Positions 7,281-16,047 of a DNA stretch of 43,615 nt are shown here, in pieces. This stretch comes from an uncultured Bacteroidales bacterium. Lineage in GTDB: Bacteria; Bacteroidota; Bacteroidia; Bacteroidales; UBA932. Each line of letters starts with the position of its first letter. The first letter of the stretch is position 1. The notes below the pieces were generated by a model, which did no database searches, was not told the DNA's origin, and saw nothing but the letters and a program-made list of their open reading frames with translations. The DNA is taken from NCBI GenBank assembly GCA_904501835.1, contig CAJGBW010000005.1, positions 1 to 43,615 on the forward strand. The letters are read 5' to 3'. Position numbers and translations under genes: made by a program.

Positions 7281-9970
7281 ATGCCCTCATCCGTCTTTTC
7301 TTCAGATTGAATTTTAGGAGCACGAGGACGACGGAACTCTTCCATATATTGCTGGATTTTCTGTTCCTCCTTCGCTTCTTGTGCCTTTATGTGAAGAAGT
7401 TGCTGGTATTTCTTCTTGCGTTCGCGTTCTTTTTTCTTCTGCTCGCGTCTGGCTTGTTTGATGGAATCGCGTTTATCCATTTCCAGCCACCTTGCCTCCC
7501 GTTCCTGTTCGCGTTTGAGACGTTTTTCTTCTGCAGCTTTTCGGCGGGCTTCTCTACGTGCCTTACATTCCGCCTTCTTCTTTTCGCGCAATTCTTTTTT
7601 CGTCAAAGGAACTTCAACTTTGGCACTATCGTGACGGGCGACACTATCCTTTTTCACACGCGCAAGGCTATCACTTTTCTCCTTGGCAAGATTAAGAGTT
7701 TCTTTTTTAATCGAATCAGCCTTCGCCAAAGAATCCACGCGGGAAAGACTGTCCGACAAATGTTTAGCATGCGTCAAACTATCCGCTTTAGCCAAAGAAT
7801 CGATACGGGCCTCCCTCGCCAACGAATCGCGCTGACGCTGCTGACGCGCCCTCACCCGTTCAAGAGAGTCGCCGATGGCAATCTGCTTATGAATTCCTTT
7901 GATATAACCCGGGAAATACTTTTCGCTATGCGGATAATCCGCCATAGGATGGGCGCTATACGACTTACGTTGCGAGGGGCGTAAATATCGACGGCTCACA
8001 TCCTCACGACTGCGAGGACGCTTGGATTCATCCCAGTTAAATCCTTTCAATCGCTGATCATCCTTGGTCATCTGGCACACAGGATAGGCATTGCTTTTGG
8101 GTGTCTCGAAATAATATACCTTTTCCAAGGTCTCATCCTTGAACGTAGCCGACAGGATTTTTGCCTCTTTGGTATTAACCGTCGCCAATTCGCCATCTTC
8201 CTCTATATAGAACAAAGCATTGGCACCGCCCAGACCATCATAACGCTGCAACTGATTATCCTTGAAATAAGCAACACTTTCCGTAGCTTTTATCTGATTG
8301 TAATGCAAAGTGTCTTCGCGTATGATAATGAAGGAGTTGGAAATCAGGTTGGCCTTTTCCATGGCCGAGTTATGAATCAGCACATACATACTATCCGCCG
8401 TATATTGATGATTCACTTCGTTCCAAATATAAGGAGAAAGATAAAGACGAGCCAGGGAATCAATATCGTTGTATTCCAATGAGTCACAGCTTACCTGCAT
8501 ATTTTTCCTATACAGACGCACATTGCGAATTGCTCTCAAAAAGCCGATTTTGGTGCTATCTTTCGGCGCCATCTTCAAACTATCAGCACCAGTCTTCAAG
8601 CTATCGGCCTTTGTCTTCAAGCTATCCGCAACGACTCTCAAACTATCCAAACCGGCCTTCAAACTATCAGCCCCGACCTTCAAACTATCTGTTCCGACTT
8701 TCAAACTATCCGCAGGGGCCTTTTTCTCTTCGGGCTGTGCCGCTGCACTCTCTTGCTCCTTTGATTTTTTCTGCGCTTGCAAAAATGCCTCACGGCGCTT
8801 GGCCGCTGCAGCCGCACTATTCGGGTCTTCCTCGGCAGCTTTAGCATCTGCCTGCGCCTTGGCCTCCGCAGCTTTCTTTCGCAACTCGCCTACCGGATCC
8901 ACATTGATACCCTCCAATCGTGCCTGGGAAACCTTTTTAAGCCCATCACTCAAAGCGTAGCGAGGTATGGTATAATAAATCATCGTGTCAGCACCAAACC
9001 ACAAAGAATCCACTGCTGAAGTACTATCCGGACGAGTCTCAACCATTACAGCCGGGTCTCGATACAGACTGACCATGGATAGAGAATCCCGGTAAACCAT
9101 CTTACCGGCCAAAGAATGCAGACTACGCGTCGTATCCGTCACTTGAACATTTCCTCGCATGATCAAGTCTCCGCTCGGCTGATAATAGTACAAACTGTCG
9201 CACCATCCCTCCTGCTGTTCATTCATAAAATGAACATGGCGGCGGAAAAAGAAAACACTGTCCTTTCGATTATACCAGCCCGCATCCGCAGACAACATAT
9301 TCTTATCCGACCACACATCCGTAGCATAACCAAAGGTCGCAAAATTGCGCTCGGACTCATATTGCAGACTCGCAGACTTGATAAAAATCGAGTCCGTAAA
9401 CATATTCACATTGTTGCGAAAATCGAACACCTTCGCTTTGGAATCGTAGGTACCATCCTCACTTTCAATCAATTGACCATCCTTATCACGCATAGATGCT
9501 CCACGTCTGAAGGTAGCGACACTATCCTTGGTGTTATAGTCCAGAAAACGGGTGCGCAAGAGATTGTTTTCATCATCCTGCAACTGCACCAGACTACCGC
9601 GGAACTGCGCCAAATCCTCATCTACCAGATAAATCAGCTTGTCACTGGTAAGTTGGGTCTGCTCCTGAAGCAATTTGACATGACCAAAAGCATCGATTTT
9701 CTTCAAATCGACATACCAATAGGCCGTATCACAAAGAAGATAGGTATTGTTGTGCAAAAACGTCACCTGATTTTCGGGTGTACCGAAAGCCTTGCGACAA
9801 GTCGCATTTTCTTTCTCCACCGACTGCAGGCGGTCGGCACGAATCAGACGCACGATACTATCCGCAGGTTCCTGCTCCTGCGCCGTAAGGGCAAGAGGGA
9901 ACAAGACAAACAGTAACAAGGCAAGGGTGAATGAAAGAACCCTATTTTCTGATTTTATTCGACAACTCAC
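7277..9970 (-). CDS. OstA/LptA-like organic solvent tolerance protein, enlarged by repeats
   Basis: About 897 residues, far above the ~550-650 residues I expect for Bacteroidota OstA-like proteins. It has a signal peptide (LSFTLALLLFVLFPLALTAQ), then beta-jellyroll repeats of the OstA/LptA type through about residue 370, with phrases such as DKLIYLVDEDLAQFRG and LSADAGWYNRKDSVFFF. Then comes an Ala/Lys-rich linker, seven 7-residue repeats of the pattern ADSLKxG, a second OstA-like section, and a charged Lys/Arg/Glu tail with more DSLA repeats. LptA-type proteins bridge lipopolysaccharide across the periplasm. There is no ATG before the signal peptide: GTG at 9970 (chosen) or TTG at 9979 must serve, overlapping surA by 29-38 bp, which implies coupled translation. 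It is the last gene of the envelope operon. Confidence 0.85.
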   Translation of the reverse strand: MSCRIKSENRVLSFTLALLLFVLFPLALTAQEQEPADSIVRLIRADRLQSVEKENATCRKAFGTPENQVTFLHNNTYLLCDTAYWYVDLKKIDAFGHVKLLQEQTQLTSDKLIYLVDEDLAQFRGSLVQLQDDENNLLRTRFLDYNTKDSVATFRRGASMRDKDGQLIESEDGTYDSKAKVFDFRNNVNMFTDSIFIKSASLQYESERNFATFGYATDVWSDKNMLSADAGWYNRKDSVFFFRRHVHFMNEQQEGWCDSLYYYQPSGDLIMRGNVQVTDTTRSLHSLAGKMVYRDSLSMVSLYRDPAVMVETRPDSTSAVDSLWFGADTMIYYTIPRYALSDGLKKVSQARLEGINVDPVGELRKKAAEAKAQADAKAAEEDPNSAAAAAKRREAFLQAQKKSKEQESAAAQPEEKKAPADSLKVGTDSLKVGADSLKAGLDSLRVVADSLKTKADSLKTGADSLKMAPKDSTKIGFLRAIRNVRLYRKNMQVSCDSLEYNDIDSLARLYLSPYIWNEVNHQYTADSMYVLIHNSAMEKANLISNSFIIIREDTLHYNQIKATESVAYFKDNQLQRYDGLGGANALFYIEEDGELATVNTKEAKILSATFKDETLEKVYYFETPKSNAYPVCQMTKDDQRLKGFNWDESKRPRSREDVSRRYLRPSQRKSYSAHPMADYPHSEKYFPGYIKGIHKQIAIGDSLERVRARQQRQRDSLAREARIDSLAKADSLTHAKHLSDSLSRVDSLAKADSIKKETLNLAKEKSDSLARVKKDSVARHDSAKVEVPLTKKELREKKKAECKARREARRKAAEEKRLKREQEREARWLEMDKRDSIKQARREQKKKERERKKKYQQLLHIKAQEAKEEQKIQQYMEEFRRPRAPKIQSEEKTDEGI
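8573..8714 (-). repeat. In-frame 21-bp tandem repeats in the OstA-like gene
   Basis: Seven imperfect copies of a 21-bp unit encode heptads ADSLKxG (variants TDSLKVG, LDSLRVV, ADSLKTK). The copies are diverged at third positions, so the array is old or selected at protein level. Length variation between strains is likely. Confidence 0.85.
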
Positions 9971-11315
9971 TGCGTTCAAAAGGACAATCCTTGAAAATAG
10001 GATCTATGATAATATGCGTTTGTACAATCTTCTCATCCACGAATTTATTGATAGCATCCATGGATTTCTGCTGTTTGGCCATCCCCGAGAGCAAATTATA
10101 ATCGTGCTCGTAAGTAGCGGGATGGGCAGGAAGGACTTTATCGATTTTGAGGATTTTGTAAACCGTATTTCCGCTACGCCCCTCATTATCCAAAGACTCT
10201 ACCGGCTTGGAAATCTCGCCCTCTTTCAGATATTGAATGGCAGCATAATCCTGCGGTTTAAGTTTATCGATTTCAAAATACGTAGAACCCGTCGTCGGAT
10301 CTGACATCTGTCCGCCATTGATGCGGGTAGCCGGATCTTGTGAATAGAATTTGGCCGCCAAAGAGAAGGTCACCGCTCCGCTGAGGATTTCGGTGCGAAG
10401 ACTATCCAAGGTCTTGTAAGCATTCTCCATATCCTCGGAGGTGTATTCCGGTTTAAGCAGAATATGACGGGCATTGAACATATCGCCTTTTTTCTCTATC
10501 ACCTGAATGATATGAAAACCGTCGGGCGTCTCCACTATCTGCGACACAATACCGGGTTTGAGCGACATAGCCGCATCCGAGAACACCGGCCAGAAAATAG
10601 ACTTGGAAGCCATACCCAACTCACCACCTTTGCGGGCGCTGCCGGGGTCCTTGGAGTACAAACGAGCCAAGGTAGAAAAACTTTCCCCTTTGATGATACG
10701 GTCACGCAAGGCCAACAATTTTTCTTTTACCGCCAGATTGGCCTTCTCCTTATCGGGATAGATGCAAATCTGACTCAACTGATATTTCGCCGGGATAAGA
10801 GGCAGGTTGCTTTTATCCATGGTATCAATCATCGTTCTCACATCCTGGGGGATGATGTCGGGAACACTTTGAGCCACCTGTCCCTGCATCTGTTGGGTCA
10901 AGGTCTGTTCCTCTATGCTTTTACGCCATTCCTGACGAAGTTTAAACAAAGATTTTCCGAAATAGTCCTCAACCTCTTTCTCACCGCCCAACGAGGTCTT
11001 CACCTGCGCCATACGGTTGGACAATTCATTTTCCACCATATCCTGATTGACAGACAGAGAGTCGATACGCGCCTGCATCAAAAAGAGTTTGGACACCAAC
11101 ATCTGCTCCAGAATCTCACAACGGATGTTTTTCCCTGAAGACAGACCTTGGGCACGCATCATGCTGACCTCCTGTTCGAGTTGACCAATGGTAATCATCT
11201 CGTTACCCACAACCGCGACCGTCTTATCAATGATACCGTCGGGATATTTCTGTGCAAAAGTGCTCAATGAGATAAACGCACAGAGCAGACTTACTATCAG
11301 TTTATTCTTCTTCAT
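9942..11315 (-). CDS. surA: SurA-like periplasmic chaperone / peptidyl-prolyl isomerase
   Basis: 457 residues with a cleavable signal peptide (VSLLCAFISLSTFAQK). An N-terminal chaperone module with the helix pair ENELSNRMAQVK and FGKSLFKLRQEW follows, then two parvulin-type PpiC domains at about 175-275 and 280-380 (GGELGMA and ARHILLK being typical), then a C-terminal helix-rich tail. SurA escorts unfolded outer-membrane proteins through the periplasm and assists prolyl isomerisation. It overlaps the preceding lipoprotein gene by 14 bp and the following OstA-like gene by about 30 bp. This surA-ostA arrangement is familiar in Bacteroidota and links outer-membrane protein and lipopolysaccharide assembly. 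Confidence 0.9.
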   Translation of the reverse strand: MKKNKLIVSLLCAFISLSTFAQKYPDGIIDKTVAVVGNEMITIGQLEQEVSMMRAQGLSSGKNIRCEILEQMLVSKLFLMQARIDSLSVNQDMVENELSNRMAQVKTSLGGEKEVEDYFGKSLFKLRQEWRKSIEEQTLTQQMQGQVAQSVPDIIPQDVRTMIDTMDKSNLPLIPAKYQLSQICIYPDKEKANLAVKEKLLALRDRIIKGESFSTLARLYSKDPGSARKGGELGMASKSIFWPVFSDAAMSLKPGIVSQIVETPDGFHIIQVIEKKGDMFNARHILLKPEYTSEDMENAYKTLDSLRTEILSGAVTFSLAAKFYSQDPATRINGGQMSDPTTGSTYFEIDKLKPQDYAAIQYLKEGEISKPVESLDNEGRSGNTVYKILKIDKVLPAHPATYEHDYNLLSGMAKQQKSMDAINKFVDEKIVQTHIIIDPIFKDCPFERSELSNKIRK

Positions 11316-12165
11316 AAATCACAAATTCATTTTTCTGTCGGGCTTGTTCAAGCAAATCCCTTTCAAGATCCAAAATCAATTGACGTCTGCGCATGGAAAT
11401 CAAGGTCTCCTTGATGGATTCCTGACAGAACTCGATGGGAGCCTGCACACCGGAGCGCATATAGTCAGCAAAATAAATCATATACAGACGACCACTTTCG
11501 TCATCGATTTCCGCATAATTTCTTTGAAGACGGGACAGAATCGTACCATAATCCACACCGATACGACGCCCCATATCCACCAGGTTCACCCATTGCTCGG
11601 AATAGTCGATATATTTATCCGCCAATACGTATGACAACGAATCCAGCAACATCAATTGAGCCGGTTCATCACTAATCAGCAGGTTTTTCAACTCTTCTTT
11701 GTGCGGAGACTCCGTAGAAACACGGAGAATACGGGCTTTGGCGATGGGAATATCCAGCACAAAATCAGCCTTATGCGCCTCATAGTAGGCATTGATTTCC
11801 TCCTCGGGAACAGACTGGGAGAGACGTTGTGCGACATAAAGCTGCTCATAACGGTACTTGAGCAAAGAACGTCTGTAACTTTCCAATTCCTCGCTCACAT
11901 CTTTCTCCGCATCCGACAGCTGCTGCTCGGCAATATCCTGAAAAACATGGTCAGAAGCCCACGAATTGATATATTGCAACGCCATCTGCAAGCTATCCTG
12001 AGGGTCTAACCCGGCGGGAATCAGTTTCTCGACCTTACTCTTATATAGCTTATGGTTACCCACTTTTGCCACCACAAAATCATCGTGCAGAACAGAGGAG
12101 ATAAATTCACAACCGCTCAACACGAAGACAAGGAACAAAAGGGTAATAATCTTCTTACAGGACAT
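11302..12165 (-). CDS. SurA-like periplasmic chaperone lipoprotein without a clear isomerase domain
   Basis: 287 residues. The signal peptide ends in lipobox LSGC (Cys19), so it is membrane-anchored. The next section (VAKVGNHKLYKSKVEKLIP) is the characteristic start of SurA/PrsA-type chaperones, followed by long charged helices. The segment AYYEAHKADFVLDIPIAKARILRV resembles the entry to a parvulin domain, but the rest of that domain is degenerate, so I expect chaperone rather than isomerase activity. It overlaps surA by 14 bp. Annotation pipelines often call it peptidyl-prolyl isomerase by position. Confidence 0.8.
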   Translation of the reverse strand: MSCKKIITLLFLVFVLSGCEFISSVLHDDFVVAKVGNHKLYKSKVEKLIPAGLDPQDSLQMALQYINSWASDHVFQDIAEQQLSDAEKDVSEELESYRRSLLKYRYEQLYVAQRLSQSVPEEEINAYYEAHKADFVLDIPIAKARILRVSTESPHKEELKNLLISDEPAQLMLLDSLSYVLADKYIDYSEQWVNLVDMGRRIGVDYGTILSRLQRNYAEIDDESGRLYMIYFADYMRSGVQAPIEFCQESIKETLISMRRRQLILDLERDLLEQARQKNEFVIYEEE

Positions 12166-12180
12166 ATTTTTTATATTAAC

Positions 12181-13209
12181 CTACAAATATAACGAAATAG
12201 GAGGATTTTTCAAAAATAAGTCCCCTTGACAGTATCCTTTCGCCTCCATATAGTCATCGAGTTTTTTCAAGATATCGGCATTACGCACCAGTCCCCAAGG
12301 GGTTGAATGGACGAAACGAGGCGGCACCTCACCCGCCACACGTTCAATATACAAATCGGGACGAAGACGGCGCAGAATCTGGGCGAAAAAGGCCACGTAT
12401 TCATCCAAAGTAAAACGTTCAAAATCTTCAGGATACTGGGCAAACTCCTGCTCCATCTGGGTTCCTTTGACAATTTGAAGCTGATGAAATTTGACAGAAT
12501 GAAGCGGCAGAGCATTGATTTTCTCACAAGCATCCCACATCTGTTGTATGCTTTCCCCGGGCAGACCGAGAATAAAATGCGCGCCCGTCTGTATGCCTCT
12601 GCGTGCCGTTTCTTCCACCGCCTTTTGTGCACAGGCAAAATCGTGTCCCCGATTGATACGCTCCAAAACAGTATCGTAACATGATTCTATGCCGTATTCC
12701 ACAATCACAATGGGAGCCTGTCTGCGCACACCGGCAATTTCCCGTTCCCAATTCCGCATAACCTCTCCCCGCGAAAGAGCCTGCAAATAATCCAACTTCT
12801 CATCGTCCACACAATCCGGACGCGTACCGATTACCAAGCCGACAACTGCAGGGTGAGAAAGGGCGCGTTCATAGAGAGTACGCAAACGCTCAAGCGGAGC
12901 ATAAGTATTGGAAAAAGACTGAAAATAAGCCAGATAATGGCAAGCTTTGCGATAACGGACCTGATGAAACTCTATTCCCTCGTCTATTTGAAGCCACAAA
13001 TCCTTGCCTGCACATGAATAAGCAGGATGAAAAGCCGCATTATCACAATAGGTACATCCCCCGAAAGACAGGGTGCCATCGCGATTGGGACAACTCATCG
13101 CTCCATCCAGCACTACCTTTTGCAAACGCTCTCCATAGCGGGCACGAAAATAGCCCACATAACTATTATAGCGTTTTCCCGAAGGAAAGTGAAAAGGAGT
13201 CTCTGACAT
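12181..13209 (-). CDS. Radical SAM protein, YhcC-like (TIGR01212 family)
   Basis: 342 residues. The 4Fe-4S/SAM cluster cysteines are C40, C52 and C55 in the pattern SCPNRDG..GGCTYC, the unusual spacing of the TIGR01212 family. Later motifs are EYGIESC, NRGHD and GLPGES, shared with the Elp3-like radical SAM fold, and FHQLQIVKGT. The substrate of the family is not known to me; E. coli YhcC is the namesake. A ~20-residue insertion near 145-165 (SRGEVMRNWEREIAGVRRQ) seems longer than usual. The gene lies 6 bp after namZ and 15 bp before the SurA-like lipoprotein gene, within the same operon. Confidence 0.85.
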   Translation of the reverse strand: MSETPFHFPSGKRYNSYVGYFRARYGERLQKVVLDGAMSCPNRDGTLSFGGCTYCDNAAFHPAYSCAGKDLWLQIDEGIEFHQVRYRKACHYLAYFQSFSNTYAPLERLRTLYERALSHPAVVGLVIGTRPDCVDDEKLDYLQALSRGEVMRNWEREIAGVRRQAPIVIVEYGIESCYDTVLERINRGHDFACAQKAVEETARRGIQTGAHFILGLPGESIQQMWDACEKINALPLHSVKFHQLQIVKGTQMEQEFAQYPEDFERFTLDEYVAFFAQILRRLRPDLYIERVAGEVPPRFVHSTPWGLVRNADILKKLDDYMEAKGYCQGDLFLKNPPISLYL

Positions 13210-13215
13210 TGAAAA

Positions 13216-14469
13216 CTAACGTGAATACAAATAATATCGGGCAGAAAGTTTCTTGAAATCCTCCACCTCACCCAGCCACAAGGTCGTTATATCCGAAACT
13301 TTATGGCGTGCAGAAAAGAGCAGACGGAGCTGGTCTGTACCGCAACATTTATCAAAAAGTCCCACCTTACGAGAAGGGTTAAGGGCTTGGTTTTCAGGAT
13401 ACAATTCCGCCAAAGCCTGCATAACATAGAATTGGGTCAAGGTGATGCACGCGGCGTCATAATCCGTATAAAAGAACTGTACCCCCTGAATCAATTTTCC
13501 TGCACAAGAGCCACTCATCGGTTTATAATGAATGGTACGAAAGGCCGTTCCGGGGATATGATAGGATTGAAGACGTTCCAATAACGCCTCTGCGTCCATC
13601 CATTCGGCTGCAAAGACAGAAAAGGGCAAGGTATAACCGATACCAATCTGCAAAAATCCATACAATTCTCCGCACAAGCCGCTGGCGGGATAATTCAACG
13701 CCGCATCGGCACTCGGGATATTGGGAGAAGGAAGCACCCAGGGAAGTCCGGTCTGGGAATAGGTCATGTGAGGGTCCCAACCTTCCATTGGAACAACCGT
13801 CAATTGACAGGAAATATGAGCCTGGTCGCCTTTCTGGTCGCAGTTCAAACCCTCTTCATTGACAAGACGAGCCAATTCACCGACGGTCAGACCATAGATA
13901 TAGGGGATTTTATACTGGCTGACAAAAGAAAAGAATCCGGGATTAACCAAACATCCCTCCACTTTATAGCCCCCCAAAGGATTGGGTCTGTCAAGCACCA
14001 CCACTTCGATTCCCAATTCACCACAGACGCGCATCACAAGTCCCAGGGTGCTGATAAAGGTATAGGAACGAGTGCCGACATCCTGTATATCATACACCAT
14101 CACATCAATTCCCTGCAACATTTCCGGGCTGGGTTTGCGATAGGCACCATAAAGCGAATAGACAGGAAGTCCGGTTTTCTCATCCTTGCTATCATAGACT
14201 TTTCCACCGGCATAGACATCTCCCCTCACGCCATGTTCCGGACCAAAAAGTGCCACCAGATTAACGTCCGGGGCATTTTTCAAAATATCAATGGTGGAAA
14301 CCAGTTGTCTGTCCACACCGCTGGGATTGGTAACAAGTCCCACACGTTTTCCCTGCAAAATATCAAAGCCTCTGTCACGCAAAACCTCGATACCGGGTTT
14401 TACGGCTGCATATAAGGAGCATAAAGGAAAAAGCGCTATAACTAAGACGACAATGACTTTCTTTAACAT
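13216..14469 (-). CDS. namZ: Exo-beta-N-acetylmuramidase NamZ (DUF1343, GH171)
   Basis: 417 residues with a signal peptide (VIVVLVIALFPLCSLYAAV), so periplasmic. The domain begins GIEVLRDRGFDILQGKRVGLVTN and contains LFGPEHGVRG, whose Glu is the proposed catalytic acid region in NamZ, and YDIQDVGTRSYT, LDRPNPLGG and LPSPNIPS, all diagnostic of DUF1343. Characterised members release terminal MurNAc from the non-reducing end of peptidoglycan fragments. Here it overlaps the DUF4922 gene by 7 bp. No NagZ, amidase, AmpG or MurQ gene is in the window, so any recycling partners are elsewhere. Confidence 0.9.
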   Translation of the reverse strand: MLKKVIVVLVIALFPLCSLYAAVKPGIEVLRDRGFDILQGKRVGLVTNPSGVDRQLVSTIDILKNAPDVNLVALFGPEHGVRGDVYAGGKVYDSKDEKTGLPVYSLYGAYRKPSPEMLQGIDVMVYDIQDVGTRSYTFISTLGLVMRVCGELGIEVVVLDRPNPLGGYKVEGCLVNPGFFSFVSQYKIPYIYGLTVGELARLVNEEGLNCDQKGDQAHISCQLTVVPMEGWDPHMTYSQTGLPWVLPSPNIPSADAALNYPASGLCGELYGFLQIGIGYTLPFSVFAAEWMDAEALLERLQSYHIPGTAFRTIHYKPMSGSCAGKLIQGVQFFYTDYDAACITLTQFYVMQALAELYPENQALNPSRKVGLFDKCCGTDQLRLLFSARHKVSDITTLWLGEVEDFKKLSARYYLYSR

Positions 14470-15446
14470 GACTGCTTGAATTTTTGCTCGATTTGCTGCA
14501 CCAACTCTTCCGACACGGTGATTTCATCCACCATCTCTGCCAAAAGGACTGCATCTAATTTTTCAAAATCTTCTCCGTGAGGCGTAACAAAATAGCCCGC
14601 CATATCAGCACAGCCGGGACTCATCATCAAATGGTCCGCTCCCTGTGAAAAATAATGGTGAGAACGGTGACATTTTCGCAACACCACAATCACCACATAG
14701 CGCCCGACCTCCTCCGTCCTATCGTAATAGGCAATCACATTGATTCTCGGCTCGGATTCGCCGGGCTCGACAGGCAACTTATCCAGCAAAGCATGAAACA
14801 ATTCGTCTGCTTGCTCGGTTGAAGAAGACTCTATCACATAAATTCCCCGATAGAACCCCTCATGAGCATATAAAGCCGCGTGGGAAGTCGCAGCCAATTT
14901 CTTATAGCCCCCCTCACGATTTCGCACTAGATTCTCCAGAGGCATCAATCTTTCAGGAACTGCCTGAAAATGATGATGATCCGGCGCCGAGGCCCCGCTG
15001 ACAGGCCCGTTATAATAAAAACTATAACCCGGGAAGAAATCGCACATAAAAAGCAAATCTTCCAAACGCTCTGCCACCCCCTGTTCCTCGTGCTCGGCCA
15101 AGGCGACCACCAGATGACGGGGAAAAATAGGAAAAGGGTTCAAGAGTATATGATAAAATACGCCCTCACGGGTGATAACCGGAAGAAATATCTGCTCCGG
15201 AAAACGATGAGCGGGACAAAGGAAACAGGGACGTTTTGCCAGCGAGGCCTTATCCGTACGCGCATCGGTAGAGATAATCCGGTCAGGATTGTATTGTACC
15301 TTCACCTGAAAATCGCCTAACGGAAGTTCTTTGGTACGCGCCTTTTCCAAAAGAGTAAAATTGCGGTCTGCCATCGGCCATAGTGAACGTTGGCGTTGTA
15401 CGAAATCATCCAGCAGAAAAGCAGATTTTTCTTTATAAGAGAGCAT
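14463..15446 (-). CDS. DUF4922 protein, HIT/GDP-galactose phosphorylase-like
   Basis: 327 residues from the ATG at 15446; the open frame extends to a TTG at 15482, but that would enlarge the overlap with the NUDIX gene from 14 to 50 bp, so I prefer the ATG. Cytosolic. The key motif is SAPDHHHFQ at about residue 160, which resembles the histidine triad of HIT and plant VTC2-type nucleotide-sugar phosphorylases, and there is a CFLC cysteine pair at about 90. By analogy it could be a nucleotidyl transferase or phosphorylase acting on a sugar nucleotide; this is inference. It sits directly after a NUDIX gene, another nucleotide-acting enzyme, and before namZ. Confidence 0.8.
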   Translation of the reverse strand: MLSYKEKSAFLLDDFVQRQRSLWPMADRNFTLLEKARTKELPLGDFQVKVQYNPDRIISTDARTDKASLAKRPCFLCPAHRFPEQIFLPVITREGVFYHILLNPFPIFPRHLVVALAEHEEQGVAERLEDLLFMCDFFPGYSFYYNGPVSGASAPDHHHFQAVPERLMPLENLVRNREGGYKKLAATSHAALYAHEGFYRGIYVIESSSTEQADELFHALLDKLPVEPGESEPRINVIAYYDRTEEVGRYVVIVVLRKCHRSHHYFSQGADHLMMSPGCADMAGYFVTPHGEDFEKLDAVLLAEMVDEITVSEELVQQIEQKFKQSC

Positions 15447-16047
15447 AGAGTATCTTTCGGATTTCGTTAAACTCCTGCTCAAAATTCGGCGTCAAAATGC
15501 CTTTCCCGGTAGCTTGATCGATTTCTTCAGGCGTCCAGAAACGTCCCTCGTCAATTTCATCCGGATTGGGTTTCAAGGTAAAAGTACTGCCAATGGCAGC
15601 GAATACAAACACCATTTCACGGTCATTGCCATATTCATAGATATAGTGTTTGATAGCTATGGGATTGAAACGCGAAAAGCCCAATTCTTCTTCGGTCTCA
15701 CGCATCAAAGCCTCGTTGATGGATTCACCATAATCCACATGACCGCCGACCGCCGTATCCCATTTACCGGGCTGACAAGTTTTGTGCATACCGCGTTTCT
15801 GAAGATATACACGGCCATTTCTATCCAAAATATGAAGATGTACGACAGGATGAAGAACTCCCGAACCCGAATGACAGTATTCTCGGGTGGACATACCTAT
15901 CACCAAACCATCTTCCTGCACCACCGGAAGCCACTCCTTGCTGGTACGCACCTGTGATTTCTGTGAAAACATCGCATGCGCATCTTCCGCCTTTCGCGCC
16001 GGAATGACAGGGGCATAATCCCCCTCGGGGTACAATAGAGTAATCAT
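15433..16047 (-). CDS. NUDIX hydrolase
   Basis: 204 residues, cytosolic. The Nudix box runs from G102 to F124 (G-x5-E-x7-RETEEELGF), complete with the metal-binding glutamates. The C-terminal half (YEYGNDREMVFVF, EIDEGRFWTPEEI) resembles isopentenyl-diphosphate isomerase-like NUDIX proteins of Bacteroidota, but the IPP isomerase cysteine motif is not evident, so diphosphate hydrolysis of a nucleotide or prenyl derivative is more likely. The first ~40 residues are an extension compared with the usual fold. Translation is coupled to the thioesterase gene by an ATGA overlap (16044-16047). Confidence 0.88.
   Translation of the reverse strand: MITLLYPEGDYAPVIPARKAEDAHAMFSQKSQVRTSKEWLPVVQEDGLVIGMSTREYCHSGSGVLHPVVHLHILDRNGRVYLQKRGMHKTCQPGKWDTAVGGHVDYGESINEALMRETEEELGFSRFNPIAIKHYIYEYGNDREMVFVFAAIGSTFTLKPNPDEIDEGRFWTPEEIDQATGKGILTPNFEQEFNEIRKILYALL

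Noticed and set aside
8573..8714. Regularly spaced 21-bp repeats as a CRISPR-like array
   Set aside because: The repeats are contiguous, have no spacers, and stay in frame as ADSLKxG heptads in the OstA-like protein.
15447..15482. TTG-initiated 12-residue extension of the DUF4922 protein
   Set aside because: It would increase the overlap with the NUDIX gene to 50 bp, while an ATG at 15446 gives a normal 14-bp overlap.
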